Assembly (NCBI RefSeq): GCF_035989265.1
Contig: NZ_JAYKZX010000001.1
Span: 124,001 to 188,000 of the forward strand
Length of the DNA stretch: 64,000 nucleotides
Direction of reading: 5' to 3'
Source: Sphingobium sp. HWE2-09
Lineage (GTDB): Bacteria; Pseudomonadota; Alphaproteobacteria; Sphingomonadales; Sphingomonadaceae
Below, in pieces: positions 9,091 to 17,158 of this stretch (the stretch's first letter is position 1; each line of letters starts with the position of its first letter). The notes below the pieces were generated by a model. That model was not told where the DNA came from, did not search any database, and saw nothing but the letters and a program-made list of their open reading frames with translations. Both the position numbers and the translations under genes were made by a program.

Positions 9091-9992
9091 GCGCCTTGCG
9101 CCTCCGCCGCGTCATAATAGTGGGTCAGATAATGATCGGCGATGTCGCCGCTGCGCGTGATCCAGGCACGACCGTCCGCTACGATATGTTCCAGCACCCG
9201 CTCGAACGCCCCGATGCGGTGCGGCTGGCCGATCAGATAGCTGTGCAGCGGAATGCACATGACCGTACCGGACGCTTCGCCTTCTTCGGCCAGCCGGTCA
9301 TATTGGCGGATCAGCGTTTCGGCATAGTCGCGCGGCGACATATTATAGATGAAGAAACCATAATGATCGTTCACCTCCAGGCTGTAGGGCATGGAGATGA
9401 GCCGACCCTTTGCGACCGACACCGGCCCAGGCTGGTCGTCATGATAGAGGTCGCAGGTATAAGTCAGGCCATATTCGGCGATCAAATCAAGCGTGCGCGG
9501 CGTGTGCGTCAACGCCGGGGCGAGCCAGCCCTTGATCGTCTGGCCGGTCGCGTCGCGCACGGTGCGGATCGAATCCTCGATGATCGCGCGTTCCTGAGCC
9601 TCGTCCATGCCGTAGCTGTATCGGGTGTTGTAGATGCCGTGGCTGAAGAACTCCCAACCCAATTCATTGGCGTTGGCGACGACTTCGGGAACATGCTGGC
9701 ACAGCGCGACCGAGAGCGAGACCGAACCCTTGAAGCCGTGCTTTTCCATCATCTCGGCCATGCGCCAATGGCCCACGCGATTGGCATAGTCGCGATGGCT
9801 GTAGCCGACCACGTCAGGATGCGGCTTCGCCCAGCTTTTGCGATGCGGATTGGCGGGCGGATCGAGTTCGTAAAATTCCAGGTTCGGCGAAATCCACACC
9901 GCAACCTTTTTGCCGTCGGGCCATGCGATCTTCGGACGCCCGCGATAGGGGCTGTAGGGATAAAGGCCGGGATCGGCTGCGCCTTCACGCAT
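9087..9992 (-). CDS. polysaccharide deacetylase-fold hydrolase (PuuE/allantoinase-like), first of tandem pair
   Basis: A 301-residue NodB-fold hydrolase, cytoplasmic by its lack of a leader. Family features are WPDGKKVAVWISPNLEFYEL near residue 25, GHWRMAEMMEKHGFKGSVSL, and NELGWEFFSHGIYNTRYS where the metal/catalytic His region lies. This is the pattern of PuuE-like ring hydrolases. The gene is coupled both upstream (shares base 9992 with the amidase stop) and downstream (ATGA with its paralogue). The two copies differ substantially, so they may be subunits of a hetero-oligomer or act on two rings or stereoisomers. Confidence 0.85.
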   Translation of the reverse strand: MREGAADPGLYPYSPYRGRPKIAWPDGKKVAVWISPNLEFYELDPPANPHRKSWAKPHPDVVGYSHRDYANRVGHWRMAEMMEKHGFKGSVSLSVALCQHVPEVVANANELGWEFFSHGIYNTRYSYGMDEAQERAIIEDSIRTVRDATGQTIKGWLAPALTHTPRTLDLIAEYGLTYTCDLYHDDQPGPVSVAKGRLISMPYSLEVNDHYGFFIYNMSPRDYAETLIRQYDRLAEEGEASGTVMCIPLHSYLIGQPHRIGAFERVLEHIVADGRAWITRSGDIADHYLTHYYDAAEAQGA

Positions 9993-10675
9993 CAGCGCGC
10001 CTCCAGCCAGTCGATCACCGTCTGCACCGGTTCGACATCGGCATATTTCAGCTGAAGGTCGGTCAGGTTCGCGAAATGATAGCTTTCATGCTTGTCGGCG
10101 GTCGTTTCAATGGGGACGATGGTGCGGAAGCCGTAGGACAGCGCATCGACCGCCGTGGCGCGCACGCAGCCGGATGTCGACCCGCCGGTGACGACGACCG
10201 TGTCGACCTTGTGCCAGCGCAGATAGGAGTTGAGCGGCGTTTCGAAAAAAGCCGACGGCATACGCTTGACGTAGATGGCATCGACCGACGCATCGATCCG
10301 GCAGCGTTCGTCGAAATCATGGCGCGGGCTTGGCACCTTGATATTTTGGAGCGAGTCCGGCGTATCGGTACGAGTGCCCCACACGCCCGCGTCGGCGGCA
10401 TTGTCCATATAGCCGACATGGGTCCAGATGACCGGCATCCCCTTTGCGCGCGCCAGGCGGGATATGGTGTTGACGTGCTCGATCTGGCGTGGATCGGTTT
10501 CATAGGCGGTCTTGTAGCTGTCGATCCGCGTATAGGCGTTCTGGAAATCGACATTGACGATCGCCAGCTTCGTGCCGAAGCCGAATTTGGTACGAGCCGG
10601 GTTGGCCATCACGTCGTCGAATATCTGCCGGGCGGTGCGGCCGTCGCTGACCATATGGGTGCCGATTATCGTCAT
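9992..10675 (-). CDS. isochorismatase-family cysteine hydrolase (N-carbamoylsarcosine amidase-like)
   Basis: A 227-residue cysteine hydrolase of the isochorismatase fold. The Asp-Lys-Cys triad is complete: Asp43 in VNVDFQNAY, Lys137 in YVKRMP, Cys170 in GGSTSGCVRAT. The branch resembles N-carbamoylsarcosine amidase, maleamate amidase and RutB, all of which hydrolyse a linear amide or carbamoyl group. It follows directly on the HMG-CoA lyase-like gene (ATGA overlap) and precedes the two ring hydrolases. The natural reading is ring opening by the deacetylase-fold proteins, then loss of ammonia or carbamate by this enzyme. A paralogue lies at 42151-42774. Confidence 0.88.
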   Translation of the reverse strand: MTIIGTHMVSDGRTARQIFDDVMANPARTKFGFGTKLAIVNVDFQNAYTRIDSYKTAYETDPRQIEHVNTISRLARAKGMPVIWTHVGYMDNAADAGVWGTRTDTPDSLQNIKVPSPRHDFDERCRIDASVDAIYVKRMPSAFFETPLNSYLRWHKVDTVVVTGGSTSGCVRATAVDALSYGFRTIVPIETTADKHESYHFANLTDLQLKYADVEPVQTVIDWLEAR

Positions 10676-11622
10676 GCCGCTACTCCATGGCTGCGGGCGC
10701 TCGCCGGATGGAAGCCAAGCGGCAGGCCTGCTTCCGGTGTGAAGCCGTAGAGCGGCTCGCCCTCAAGCGCGGCGGCGACCAGTCTCCGCACCGCGAACAG
10801 AGCGTCCAGATCGATGCCGGTGCGCAGGCCCATTGCCTCGAACATGAAGACGAGATCTTCGGTGACGATATTGCCGCTCGCACCCGGCGCGAACGGGCAG
10901 CCGCCAAGGCCACCCAGCGAACTGTCGAAGGTCGTCAGCCCGGCGTCCAGCGCCGCCAGCACATTGGCAAGACCCAGCCCGCGCGTATTGTGCAGGTGGA
11001 TGCCGGTCAACGCCGCATCGCCCACGACGCCGCGCACCAGCTTCACGATCGCGCGGACGGCGGACGGATCGGCATAGCCGGTCGTGTCGGCCAGCCCGAC
11101 CTCGTCGCATCCCGCCGTCATCAAAGCCTCGGCCAAGCGGGCAACCTGCGCATCGGGAATCGCCCCCTCCAGCGTACAGCCGAACACGGTCGAGAGGCTT
11201 CCTTCGAAATGGGGGCGGCGGTCGGCGGGCAGCGTCGCGATCAGGTCACCGATCGCTTTTGCTTCGGCCAGCACCTGGTCATGGGTGCGGCGCAGGTTGG
11301 CGAGGCTATGCGTTTCGCTGCACGACAGCGGCAGCGTGATCTTGTGCGCGCCTGCCTCGATCGCCGCCTGCGCGCCTTTGAGGTTGGGGACGAGTGCGGC
11401 GACGGTCAGGCCGGGAATGGTCGCGGCATAGGCGGTGACCTCAGCCGTGTCGGCCAATTGCGGCAACAGCTTGGCGGGCACGAAGCTGCCGACCTCCACC
11501 TCGCGCACGCCCGCGGCCACAGCGCCGTCGATCCACGCCTTCTTGTCGGCGGTCGCCATGATCCGACTGATGCTTTGCAATCCGTCGCGCGGCCCGACCT
11601 CGCTGATCAGCACGTCCGTCAT
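10672..11622 (-). CDS. HMG-CoA lyase-like enzyme, first gene of leftward operon
   Basis: A 316-residue TIM-barrel lyase of the hydroxymethylglutaryl-CoA lyase type. The family motif EVGPRDGLQS binds the metal and contains the catalytic Arg. HLHNTRGLGLANVLAAL holds the metal-binding histidines. GGLGGCPFAPGASGN contains the catalytic-loop Cys. The reaction class is retro-aldol/Claisen cleavage of a 3-hydroxyacyl-CoA; citramalyl-CoA-type cleavage is also known for relatives. It heads the operon running to 3402 and is divergent from a CaiB-type CoA-transferase, which could make its CoA-thioester substrate. The HMG-CoA substrate itself is not assured. Confidence 0.9.
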   Translation of the reverse strand: MTDVLISEVGPRDGLQSISRIMATADKKAWIDGAVAAGVREVEVGSFVPAKLLPQLADTAEVTAYAATIPGLTVAALVPNLKGAQAAIEAGAHKITLPLSCSETHSLANLRRTHDQVLAEAKAIGDLIATLPADRRPHFEGSLSTVFGCTLEGAIPDAQVARLAEALMTAGCDEVGLADTTGYADPSAVRAIVKLVRGVVGDAALTGIHLHNTRGLGLANVLAALDAGLTTFDSSLGGLGGCPFAPGASGNIVTEDLVFMFEAMGLRTGIDLDALFAVRRLVAAALEGEPLYGFTPEAGLPLGFHPASARSHGVAA

Positions 11623-11641
11623 CGCCTTCTCGCTCCTGCTT

Positions 11642-11673
11642 GCTTAATTGGTATAATTGTATATCAATTAAGC
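11642..11673. promoter_or_regulatory. perfect inverted repeat in divergent promoter region
   Basis: GCTTAATTG (11642-11650) and CAATTAAGC (11665-11673) form a perfect 9-base inverted repeat around a 14-base AT-rich spacer. The short 81-base gap between the HMG-CoA lyase-like and CoA-transferase genes is strikingly AT-rich for this DNA. The inner half sites (TTGGTATA, TATATCAA) resemble GntR-family operators. It probably controls both divergent operons. It does not match the YTATCCG sites found elsewhere. Confidence 0.6.
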
Positions 11674-11703
11674 CATATAGATGGTCAGACGAGGTTGGGC
11701 AAG

Positions 11704-12912
11704 ATGACGACAAAAGGGGAGCTACCGCTGGCAGGTATCCGCGTGGTGGAATTCAGCCATATGGTGATGGGGCCATCCACCGGCGTGATCCTGGCCGATC
11801 TTGGTGCCGAAGTGATCAAGGTCGAGCCGATCGGCGGTGACCAGACGCGCCGCTTGCTGGGATCGGGCGCTGGCTATTTCCCGATGTTCAACCGCAACAA
11901 GCGCAGCATCTGCATCGACCTGAAAACGCCAGAAGGTGTCCAACTCGCTGTTCAACTGGTCGAGTTGGCGGACGTCCTGGTCGAGAATTTCCGCCCCGGC
12001 GCGCTACAGAAAATGGGCCTTGGTCCCGACCAATTCCAGCAGAGCAATCCTGGCCTCATCTATTATTCGGCCAAGGGTTTCCTGTCCGGCCCCTATGAAA
12101 ACCGCACAGCGCTGGACGAAGTGACGCAGATGATGGGTGGCCTGGCCTATATGACCGGTCCGCCCGGACGACCGCTGCGCGCGGGCGCGTCGGTCATCGA
12201 TGTGGCGGGCGGCATGTTCGGCGTCATCGGCATCCTCGCGGCGCTGGAGCGGCGGCATCGCACGGGCGTTGGCGGCGAAGTCAAATCCTCGCTTTATGAA
12301 ACCACCGCCTTCCTGGTCGGTCAGCATATGGCGCAGATGGCGGTGACGGGCGTCGCCGCCCAACCCATGCCGGTGCGCATTTCTGCCTGGGCGATCTACG
12401 ATGTGTTCGAAACCGCGAACGAGGGCGAGCAATTGTTCGTCGGCGTGGTCAGCGACGGGCAATGGGCGTCGTTCGTCAAGGCGTTCGATCTGGGTGAGAT
12501 CGGCAGCGACCCGGCCTATGCCAGGAATAACGACCGGGTACGCGCCCGCGACATCATTCTGCCGGTCGTGCGCGCGCTCTTCGCCCGCCATCCGCGCGCC
12601 GATCTGGTGCCCCGGCTGGAAGCGTCCGGCGTCGCCTTCGCGCCGATCGCACGACCAGAGGATCTGTTCGACGATCCGCATCTGAACCAGAGTGGCGGAT
12701 TGGTCGAACTGGACCTGGAAAATGGCACGCGCACGCGCCTGCCTGCCCTGCCGGTGGAACTGGACGGCGAGCGTCCGCATGGCGAGCGTGGTCTGCCGCG
12801 CGCCGGTGAAGATGCTGCCGCAATCCTGGCCGACATTGGGCTGGACGCCACCGCCATCGCGGCGCTGCGTGACCGCGGCGTGATCGGTGCGGAGGAAGGA
12901 GCGCTCGCATGA
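11704..12912 (+). CDS. CaiB/BaiF family CoA-transferase
   Basis: A 402-residue type III CoA-transferase, which moves CoA between carboxylic acids through an Asp-linked intermediate. LAGIRVVEFSHMVMGPSTG and ADLGAEVIKVEP are the N-terminal family signature. Asp166 in SVIDVAGG is at the catalytic position. The ATG at 11704 is supported because a much longer open frame upstream runs antisense to the lyase gene and has no family similarity. The gene overlaps the following LeuC-like gene by ATGA and is divergent from the HMG-CoA lyase-like gene. Inferred job: CoA activation of the hydroxy-diacid made by a LeuCD-type hydratase, for cleavage by the lyase. Confidence 0.9.
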   Translation: MTTKGELPLAGIRVVEFSHMVMGPSTGVILADLGAEVIKVEPIGGDQTRRLLGSGAGYFPMFNRNKRSICIDLKTPEGVQLAVQLVELADVLVENFRPGALQKMGLGPDQFQQSNPGLIYYSAKGFLSGPYENRTALDEVTQMMGGLAYMTGPPGRPLRAGASVIDVAGGMFGVIGILAALERRHRTGVGGEVKSSLYETTAFLVGQHMAQMAVTGVAAQPMPVRISAWAIYDVFETANEGEQLFVGVVSDGQWASFVKAFDLGEIGSDPAYARNNDRVRARDIILPVVRALFARHPRADLVPRLEASGVAFAPIARPEDLFDDPHLNQSGGLVELDLENGTRTRLPALPVELDGERPHGERGLPRAGEDAAAILADIGLDATAIAALRDRGVIGAEEGALA

Positions 12913-14330
12913 CTGAAGAGGCGCTCACTCTAGCCGAAAAGCTCTGGCGCGCGCACAGCGTGGCGCAGTTGGACGGCGGCACCGACCTGCTGCTGATCGA
13001 TCGCGTCCTGCTGCATGAGCGGACCGGCGGCGTGGCGCTGAAGAGCCTGGCCGATGCCGGGCGCTCTGTTATGGCCCCGCAGCAAGTGTTTGCGACGATG
13101 GACCATATCGTCGATACGCTGCCGGGACGATCGGACAAGACGTTGATGCCGACGGGCACTGCCTTCTTGACCGCGACACGCGAAGGGGCGCTGGCGGCGG
13201 GTATCACCTTGTTCGACCTGCATGATCCGCGACAGGGGATCGTCCATGTCGTGTCGCCCGAACAAGGCATCGTGCTGCCAGGCGTAACCCTGGTCTGTCC
13301 CGACAGCCACACCTGCACGCAGGGCGCGTTCGGCGCGCTGGCATGGGGCATCGGATCGACCGAGGCGGAGCATGCGCTGGCGACGATGACGTTGCGGGTT
13401 GCGCGTCCACTGAATATGCGCATTCGCATCGACAACGAACTGGCGGCTGGCGTCACCGCCAAGGATCTGGCGCTGCATATCGTCGCGACGCTGGGGTCGG
13501 CAGGCGCGAAGGGGCATATTGTCGAATTTGCCGGTACGGCGGTCGAGGCGCTCGACATGGAAGCGCGCATGACTTTGTGCAATCTGGCGACCGAACTGGC
13601 CGCTTTCGGCGCAACGATCGCGCCGGATGACAAGACATTCTCTTATTTGAAGGGCCGCCCCTATGCCCCGACCGGGGATATGTGGGATCAGGCGGTCGCG
13701 CTCTGGTCCACATTGCGCAGCGATGTCGGCGCGATGTTCGCGGCCGAACATGTGATCGACGCGGCCGCCGTCACGCCGATGGTGACATGGGGCACCAGCC
13801 CGCAGCAGGCGATGGCGCTGGGCGATACCGTACCCGATTTTACCACTGCATCGGCACGCGACAGCCGCGACGCCTATGATCGCGCCTTGTCCTATATGGG
13901 CATTGCTGCTGGCGAGGCGCTGGGCGACTTGACCATCGACGCGGCGTTCATTGGTTCCTGCACCAATAGCCGCATCACCGACCTGCGCCGCGCCGCCGCG
14001 ATCCTGAAAGGGCGCAAGGTCGCCAATGGCGTGCGGGCGATCTGCGTGCCTGGGTCCAGTCAGGTGAAGCTGGCAGCCGAAGCGGAAGGGCTGGATCGCA
14101 TCTTTACCGACGCTGGCTTCGAATGGCGTGAGTCGGGCTGTTCGATGTGCTTCTTTGCAGGGGGCGAAAGTTTTGGGCCGGAAGAACGGGTCATCAGTTC
14201 CACCAACCGGAATTTCGAAAGTCGGCAGGGACCGCGCACGCGCACCCATCTGGCGTCGCCCGAAACCGTTGCCGCATCGGCACTGGCCGGGCGCATCACC
14301 GATCCTCGCGCACTGGAGGCGCTGCCATGA
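12909..14330 (+). CDS. LeuC-like large subunit of an aconitase-family hydratase (pair 2)
   Basis: A 473-residue aconitase-family large subunit. The three cluster ligands are visible: Cys351 in GSCTNSR, Cys411 and Cys414 in GCSMC. CPDSHTCTQGAFGALAWGIG and TEAEHALATMTL follow the standard LeuC order, and STNRNFESRQG is present. It is closer to ordinary LeuC than the copy at 6797-8173. It is coupled on both sides (ATGA overlaps with the CoA-transferase and the LeuD-like gene). Biosynthetic leuC cannot be excluded from motifs alone, but pairing with a CoA-transferase and the absence of leuA/leuB argue for a catabolic hydratase. Confidence 0.92.
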   Translation: MTEEALTLAEKLWRAHSVAQLDGGTDLLLIDRVLLHERTGGVALKSLADAGRSVMAPQQVFATMDHIVDTLPGRSDKTLMPTGTAFLTATREGALAAGITLFDLHDPRQGIVHVVSPEQGIVLPGVTLVCPDSHTCTQGAFGALAWGIGSTEAEHALATMTLRVARPLNMRIRIDNELAAGVTAKDLALHIVATLGSAGAKGHIVEFAGTAVEALDMEARMTLCNLATELAAFGATIAPDDKTFSYLKGRPYAPTGDMWDQAVALWSTLRSDVGAMFAAEHVIDAAAVTPMVTWGTSPQQAMALGDTVPDFTTASARDSRDAYDRALSYMGIAAGEALGDLTIDAAFIGSCTNSRITDLRRAAAILKGRKVANGVRAICVPGSSQVKLAAEAEGLDRIFTDAGFEWRESGCSMCFFAGGESFGPEERVISSTNRNFESRQGPRTRTHLASPETVAASALAGRITDPRALEALP

Positions 14331-14932
14331 CACCGCTCGTTCGCCTGACCGCCATTGCCGCGCCGCTGCTGCGCGAGAATATCGATACCGACGCGATCAT
14401 CCCGTCGCGCGAGATGACGTCGGTATCCAAGACGGGCCTTGCCGACGGGCTGTTCGCCGGGTGGCGCTACACCCGGGTGGGGGGCCGGGAGCCTAATCCG
14501 GACTTCGTGCTGAACCAGCCGCGCTATCACGATGCCCGCATCTTGCTGGGCGGTCCCAATTTCGGCTGTGGGTCGAGCCGGGAACATGCCGTATGGGCGC
14601 TGGCGGAATATGGATTTCGCGCGATCATCGCGCCGTCGTTCAACCCGATCTTTCAGGGTAATTGCATCCGCAACGGCGTCGCACCGGTGGTTCTAGTTGC
14701 TGAGGCGATCGCGCAGATCGCAGCGCTTGATACCGAGGTCATAGTAGACCTAGCCACCCTGACCGTTCGCGCGGGCGAGGCGTCATGGTCCTTTACCCTC
14801 GCTGACGAACCGCGCGAGATGCTGATGGAGGGACTGGACGCGATCGAACTGACCCTCAAACGGCGGCAGGAGATAACAGCGTTCCGCGCCGCCGACGCGG
14901 AACGTCGCCCCTGGGTTTACCTCCCCGCCTGA
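14327..14932 (+). CDS. LeuD-like small subunit of an aconitase-family hydratase (pair 2)
   Basis: A 201-residue swivelling-domain subunit. ENIDTDAIIPSREM is the N-terminal signature, [17 protein letters not shown] is the conserved active-site segment with the usual His (Gln in the other copy). FNPIFQGNCIRNG is the family motif next to the substrate pocket. The start overlaps the LeuC-like stop (ATGA). The last 16 bases overlap the end of the convergent alpha/beta hydrolase gene. It forms the second of two complete hydratase pairs in 9 kb. Confidence 0.92.
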   Translation: MTPLVRLTAIAAPLLRENIDTDAIIPSREMTSVSKTGLADGLFAGWRYTRVGGREPNPDFVLNQPRYHDARILLGGPNFGCGSSREHAVWALAEYGFRAIIAPSFNPIFQGNCIRNGVAPVVLVAEAIAQIAALDTEVIVDLATLTVRAGEASWSFTLADEPREMLMEGLDAIELTLKRRQEITAFRAADAERRPWVYLPA

Positions 14933-15927
14933 TCCGCAGCGGCCGTGGGGGTTTGCGCCCCCACGGTGCGATCCAGGAACGCCTTCACGTCCTTGGCGAA
15001 GCGATCGGGCTGCTCCCACATCGGCCAATGGCCCACGTCAGGATAGCGCACGACATCGACCTGCGTGTTGGTGAAGCGGCGTGTCGTCGCTTCCGGTCCC
15101 TGCGAAATCACCGTATCCAGTTCGCACCAGATCAGTTGCGTGGGCGCCTTCACCGTCTGCGCGATCGCGCCGACATCGGTGGTTTTGAACAGTTTGGTAT
15201 TGGACGCGATATAGGCTTTTTGGGGCGGGATGACGCCGGGCATGTTCGCCATGTCATACATCATCTGCGGAAGGGCGTCGGGGACGTCCCAACCGGGATG
15301 CGACGTATCCTCGAAAATCCAGCGATAATAGAATTTCGGATGATAATAAGGCAGCCATTTTTCGTGGAACGCCAGCGCCGCCTTGATCTTCCAGTTGATC
15401 GCGCGCGTCTGACTCGGCCGTTCGAGCGGCAGGATCGAGAAGGACATGGCCGATATGCGATCCGGCTGGTCGGCATTGAGTTGCAGCGCGACATTCGCGC
15501 CGTTGGAGGTCGAGATGACAGCGACCTTGTCGACCTTGAGCGCGTCGAGCACGCCGCTGACCAGCCGGGCAGCGCGGACATTGCTATATTCGCGCTTCGG
15601 GTCGGGACCGCTCAGGCCATAGGGCGACCAGTCCACCCGGATGATCCGGTAATGCCCGCCCAGCCGCTCGACCAGCGGATCCCATTGTTGCAGATTCTGG
15701 TTGGACCCGTGGAGCATCAGCACAGGATAGCCCTGCCCCTCCACCCGGACATGCATGGGCACGCTATCGACGGTGATGAAGCGGGAGGGCGGCCCGGCAT
15801 AGCGAGCGATCATCGCGGCGCGATCCGTCGCCAGCCAGCCCGCTTTCGCCGCACCGAACCAGCCGAGGAACGCCACGATCAGGACGGCTAGCACAATGCC
15901 GATCAGGCGCAGCAGCTTGACCATCAT
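14917..15927 (-). CDS. membrane-anchored or exported alpha/beta hydrolase
   Basis: A 336-residue alpha/beta hydrolase. Residues about 5-25 (LLRLIGIVLAVLIVAFLGWFG) form one hydrophobic helix, so the enzyme is probably anchored in or exported across the inner membrane. The core shows MHVRVEGQGYPVLMLHGSNQ (oxyanion region), VISTSNGANVALQ with Ser at the nucleophile position although the elbow is S-x-S-x-G rather than G-x-S-x-G, and DVGHWPMWEQP with the catalytic His. It is coupled to the preceding secreted hydrolase (ATGA). Similar to haloalkane dehalogenase/MhpC-type hydrolases; the substrate is unknown. Confidence 0.85.
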   Translation of the reverse strand: MMVKLLRLIGIVLAVLIVAFLGWFGAAKAGWLATDRAAMIARYAGPPSRFITVDSVPMHVRVEGQGYPVLMLHGSNQNLQQWDPLVERLGGHYRIIRVDWSPYGLSGPDPKREYSNVRAARLVSGVLDALKVDKVAVISTSNGANVALQLNADQPDRISAMSFSILPLERPSQTRAINWKIKAALAFHEKWLPYYHPKFYYRWIFEDTSHPGWDVPDALPQMMYDMANMPGVIPPQKAYIASNTKLFKTTDVGAIAQTVKAPTQLIWCELDTVISQGPEATTRRFTNTQVDVVRYPDVGHWPMWEQPDRFAKDVKAFLDRTVGAQTPTAAADQAGR

Positions 15928-16916
15928 TTGGGACTCTTACGAAAGTTGAGGCCGTCCCGCAGATAGGTGTCGATCAGGTCGGCGATGCGTTCGGGCGATT
16001 CCATCGGCGGATAATGGCCGACATCGTCCAGCGCCACGAAGGAGCGGCTTTTAGCCCCGGTCAGATAGCCATAGAGCGCCTGCCCATTTTCGGGTTTGAG
16101 CACATGATCCCGCATCCCCCAGAGGATGAGCGTGGGCGCCTTCACCGCCGCCAGCCGCGCCATCGTGACGTCCGCATTGGCCGTCAGCGCATAGAGGCCC
16201 AGCATGTTAGGCTCTTTCTGGCGCAGGTTGATGTTGTAATAATAGTCGATCAGGCCCGGCTTGATCCGGCTGGGTTCGCCATAGAGGGAGGCAAGATATT
16301 CGGTCCAGAAATCCAGGCCTTCCACGCCAGTGCGCTTGAACTTCTCTACCGCCGCCTCAAGTTTCGGCGGCGTCTTGACCTTGAGGTTGGGGACAGGGTC
16401 CGACGGCGTATTGGACAGAACCAGCGCCTCCACCCGGTCGGGATAGGCGGCGGCAAAATAATAGCCCGCCGTGCCGCCGCTCGACACGCCGACGACGATC
16501 ACCTTGTCCACGCCCAGCTTGTCGAGGAAGCCGCGCACCAGCCCTTCGGGCGATCCGATGGCGGCCCGCGCCGCGTCGCTGAGCGGACCCGACAGGCCCG
16601 TTGGCGGTTGATCGTAGCGGACGATGCGATAACGATCCTTGAGCCGCGCGGTCACGCCGTCCCAGGCGTTGAGCGTGCTGCGCGATCCGTGCAGCAGCAG
16701 CAGGACCGGCCCCTTGCCCTCGTCGCGATAGCGTATGTCCACGCCGCTGACATTCACATAGCGATCGCCCGGCTTCTGATAGCGTTTACGCAGTTCGGCC
16801 AGCGTCAAGCGCTGCGGCACCGCTTCGGCTGAGGGGGCAGACGGCGCACCCTGCGCCTGCGCGGCAGGCACGACGGCCATCGCCATCAAAAGGGTCGGAA
16901 TCGCATATCGCATCAT
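15924..16916 (-). CDS. secreted alpha/beta hydrolase
   Basis: A 330-residue alpha/beta hydrolase with a clear signal peptide (hydrophobic core after MMRYAIPTLLMAMAVVPA, likely cut after AQA near residue 22). The catalytic elbow is VGVSSGG, the acid is in WGMRDHV, and the His is in DVGHYPPME. The start at 16916 is chosen because GGGAGG precedes it and the leader begins there; an open frame reaching 17057 has no such support. It shares the SLYGEPSR segment with the truncated hydrolase at the left edge of the window. Two operator-like sites (16985 and 17039) lie between it and the divergent hydrolase gene. Periplasmic ester or lactone hydrolysis is plausible. Confidence 0.88.
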   Translation of the reverse strand: MMRYAIPTLLMAMAVVPAAQAQGAPSAPSAEAVPQRLTLAELRKRYQKPGDRYVNVSGVDIRYRDEGKGPVLLLLHGSRSTLNAWDGVTARLKDRYRIVRYDQPPTGLSGPLSDAARAAIGSPEGLVRGFLDKLGVDKVIVVGVSSGGTAGYYFAAAYPDRVEALVLSNTPSDPVPNLKVKTPPKLEAAVEKFKRTGVEGLDFWTEYLASLYGEPSRIKPGLIDYYYNINLRQKEPNMLGLYALTANADVTMARLAAVKAPTLILWGMRDHVLKPENGQALYGYLTGAKSRSFVALDDVGHYPPMESPERIADLIDTYLRDGLNFRKSPK

Positions 16917-16984
16917 TGGTCTGGGCCTCCCATTTGCGCGGATGGTGGGGGCCGCGCAGGGCCGTGGCATCGGCACGCCCGTCA

Positions 16985-16999
16985 TTATCCGAAGGACGG
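16985..16999 (+). promoter_or_regulatory. operator-like site C1 (YTATCCGNNNNNCGG)
   Basis: TTATCCGAAGGACGG lies about 75 bases upstream of the leftward hydrolase start at 16916, in a 242-base divergent gap. It is followed by ACA, which extends the symmetry of the motif. Fits the shared operator pattern of this window. Confidence 0.55.
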
Positions 17000-17038
17000 A
17001 CAGAGCGGAAGTCGCACCCCGGCCCGACCCACCCCCAT

Positions 17039-17053
17039 TTATCCGCCTGGTGG
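17039..17053 (+). promoter_or_regulatory. operator-like site C2 (one mismatch)
   Basis: TTATCCGCCTGGTGG, 106-120 bases upstream of the rightward hydrolase start at 17159. It has one mismatch (TGG for CGG) to the shared pattern but shares CCTG with sites A and B. Together with C1 it would give each divergent gene its own site. Confidence 0.45.
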
Positions 17054-17158
17054 ACATGCAAGGGTGGCGAATTGTTCGGTCCGGGGCTTGTCATAAGTTT
17101 TCAACATTCGCGACGCGGCATTAAGGTCCAGCGTCGCGCTCCAACGGAGCCTCGACCC

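Noticed and set aside
10687..11703. Long N-terminal extension of the CoA-transferase frame
   Set aside because: It runs antisense through the HMG-CoA lyase-like gene, has no family similarity, and the CoA-transferase signature begins right after the ATG at 11704.
16010..16025. TTATCCGCCGATGG-like sequence inside the secreted hydrolase gene
   Set aside because: The second half-site is out of register and the site lies near the end of a coding region.
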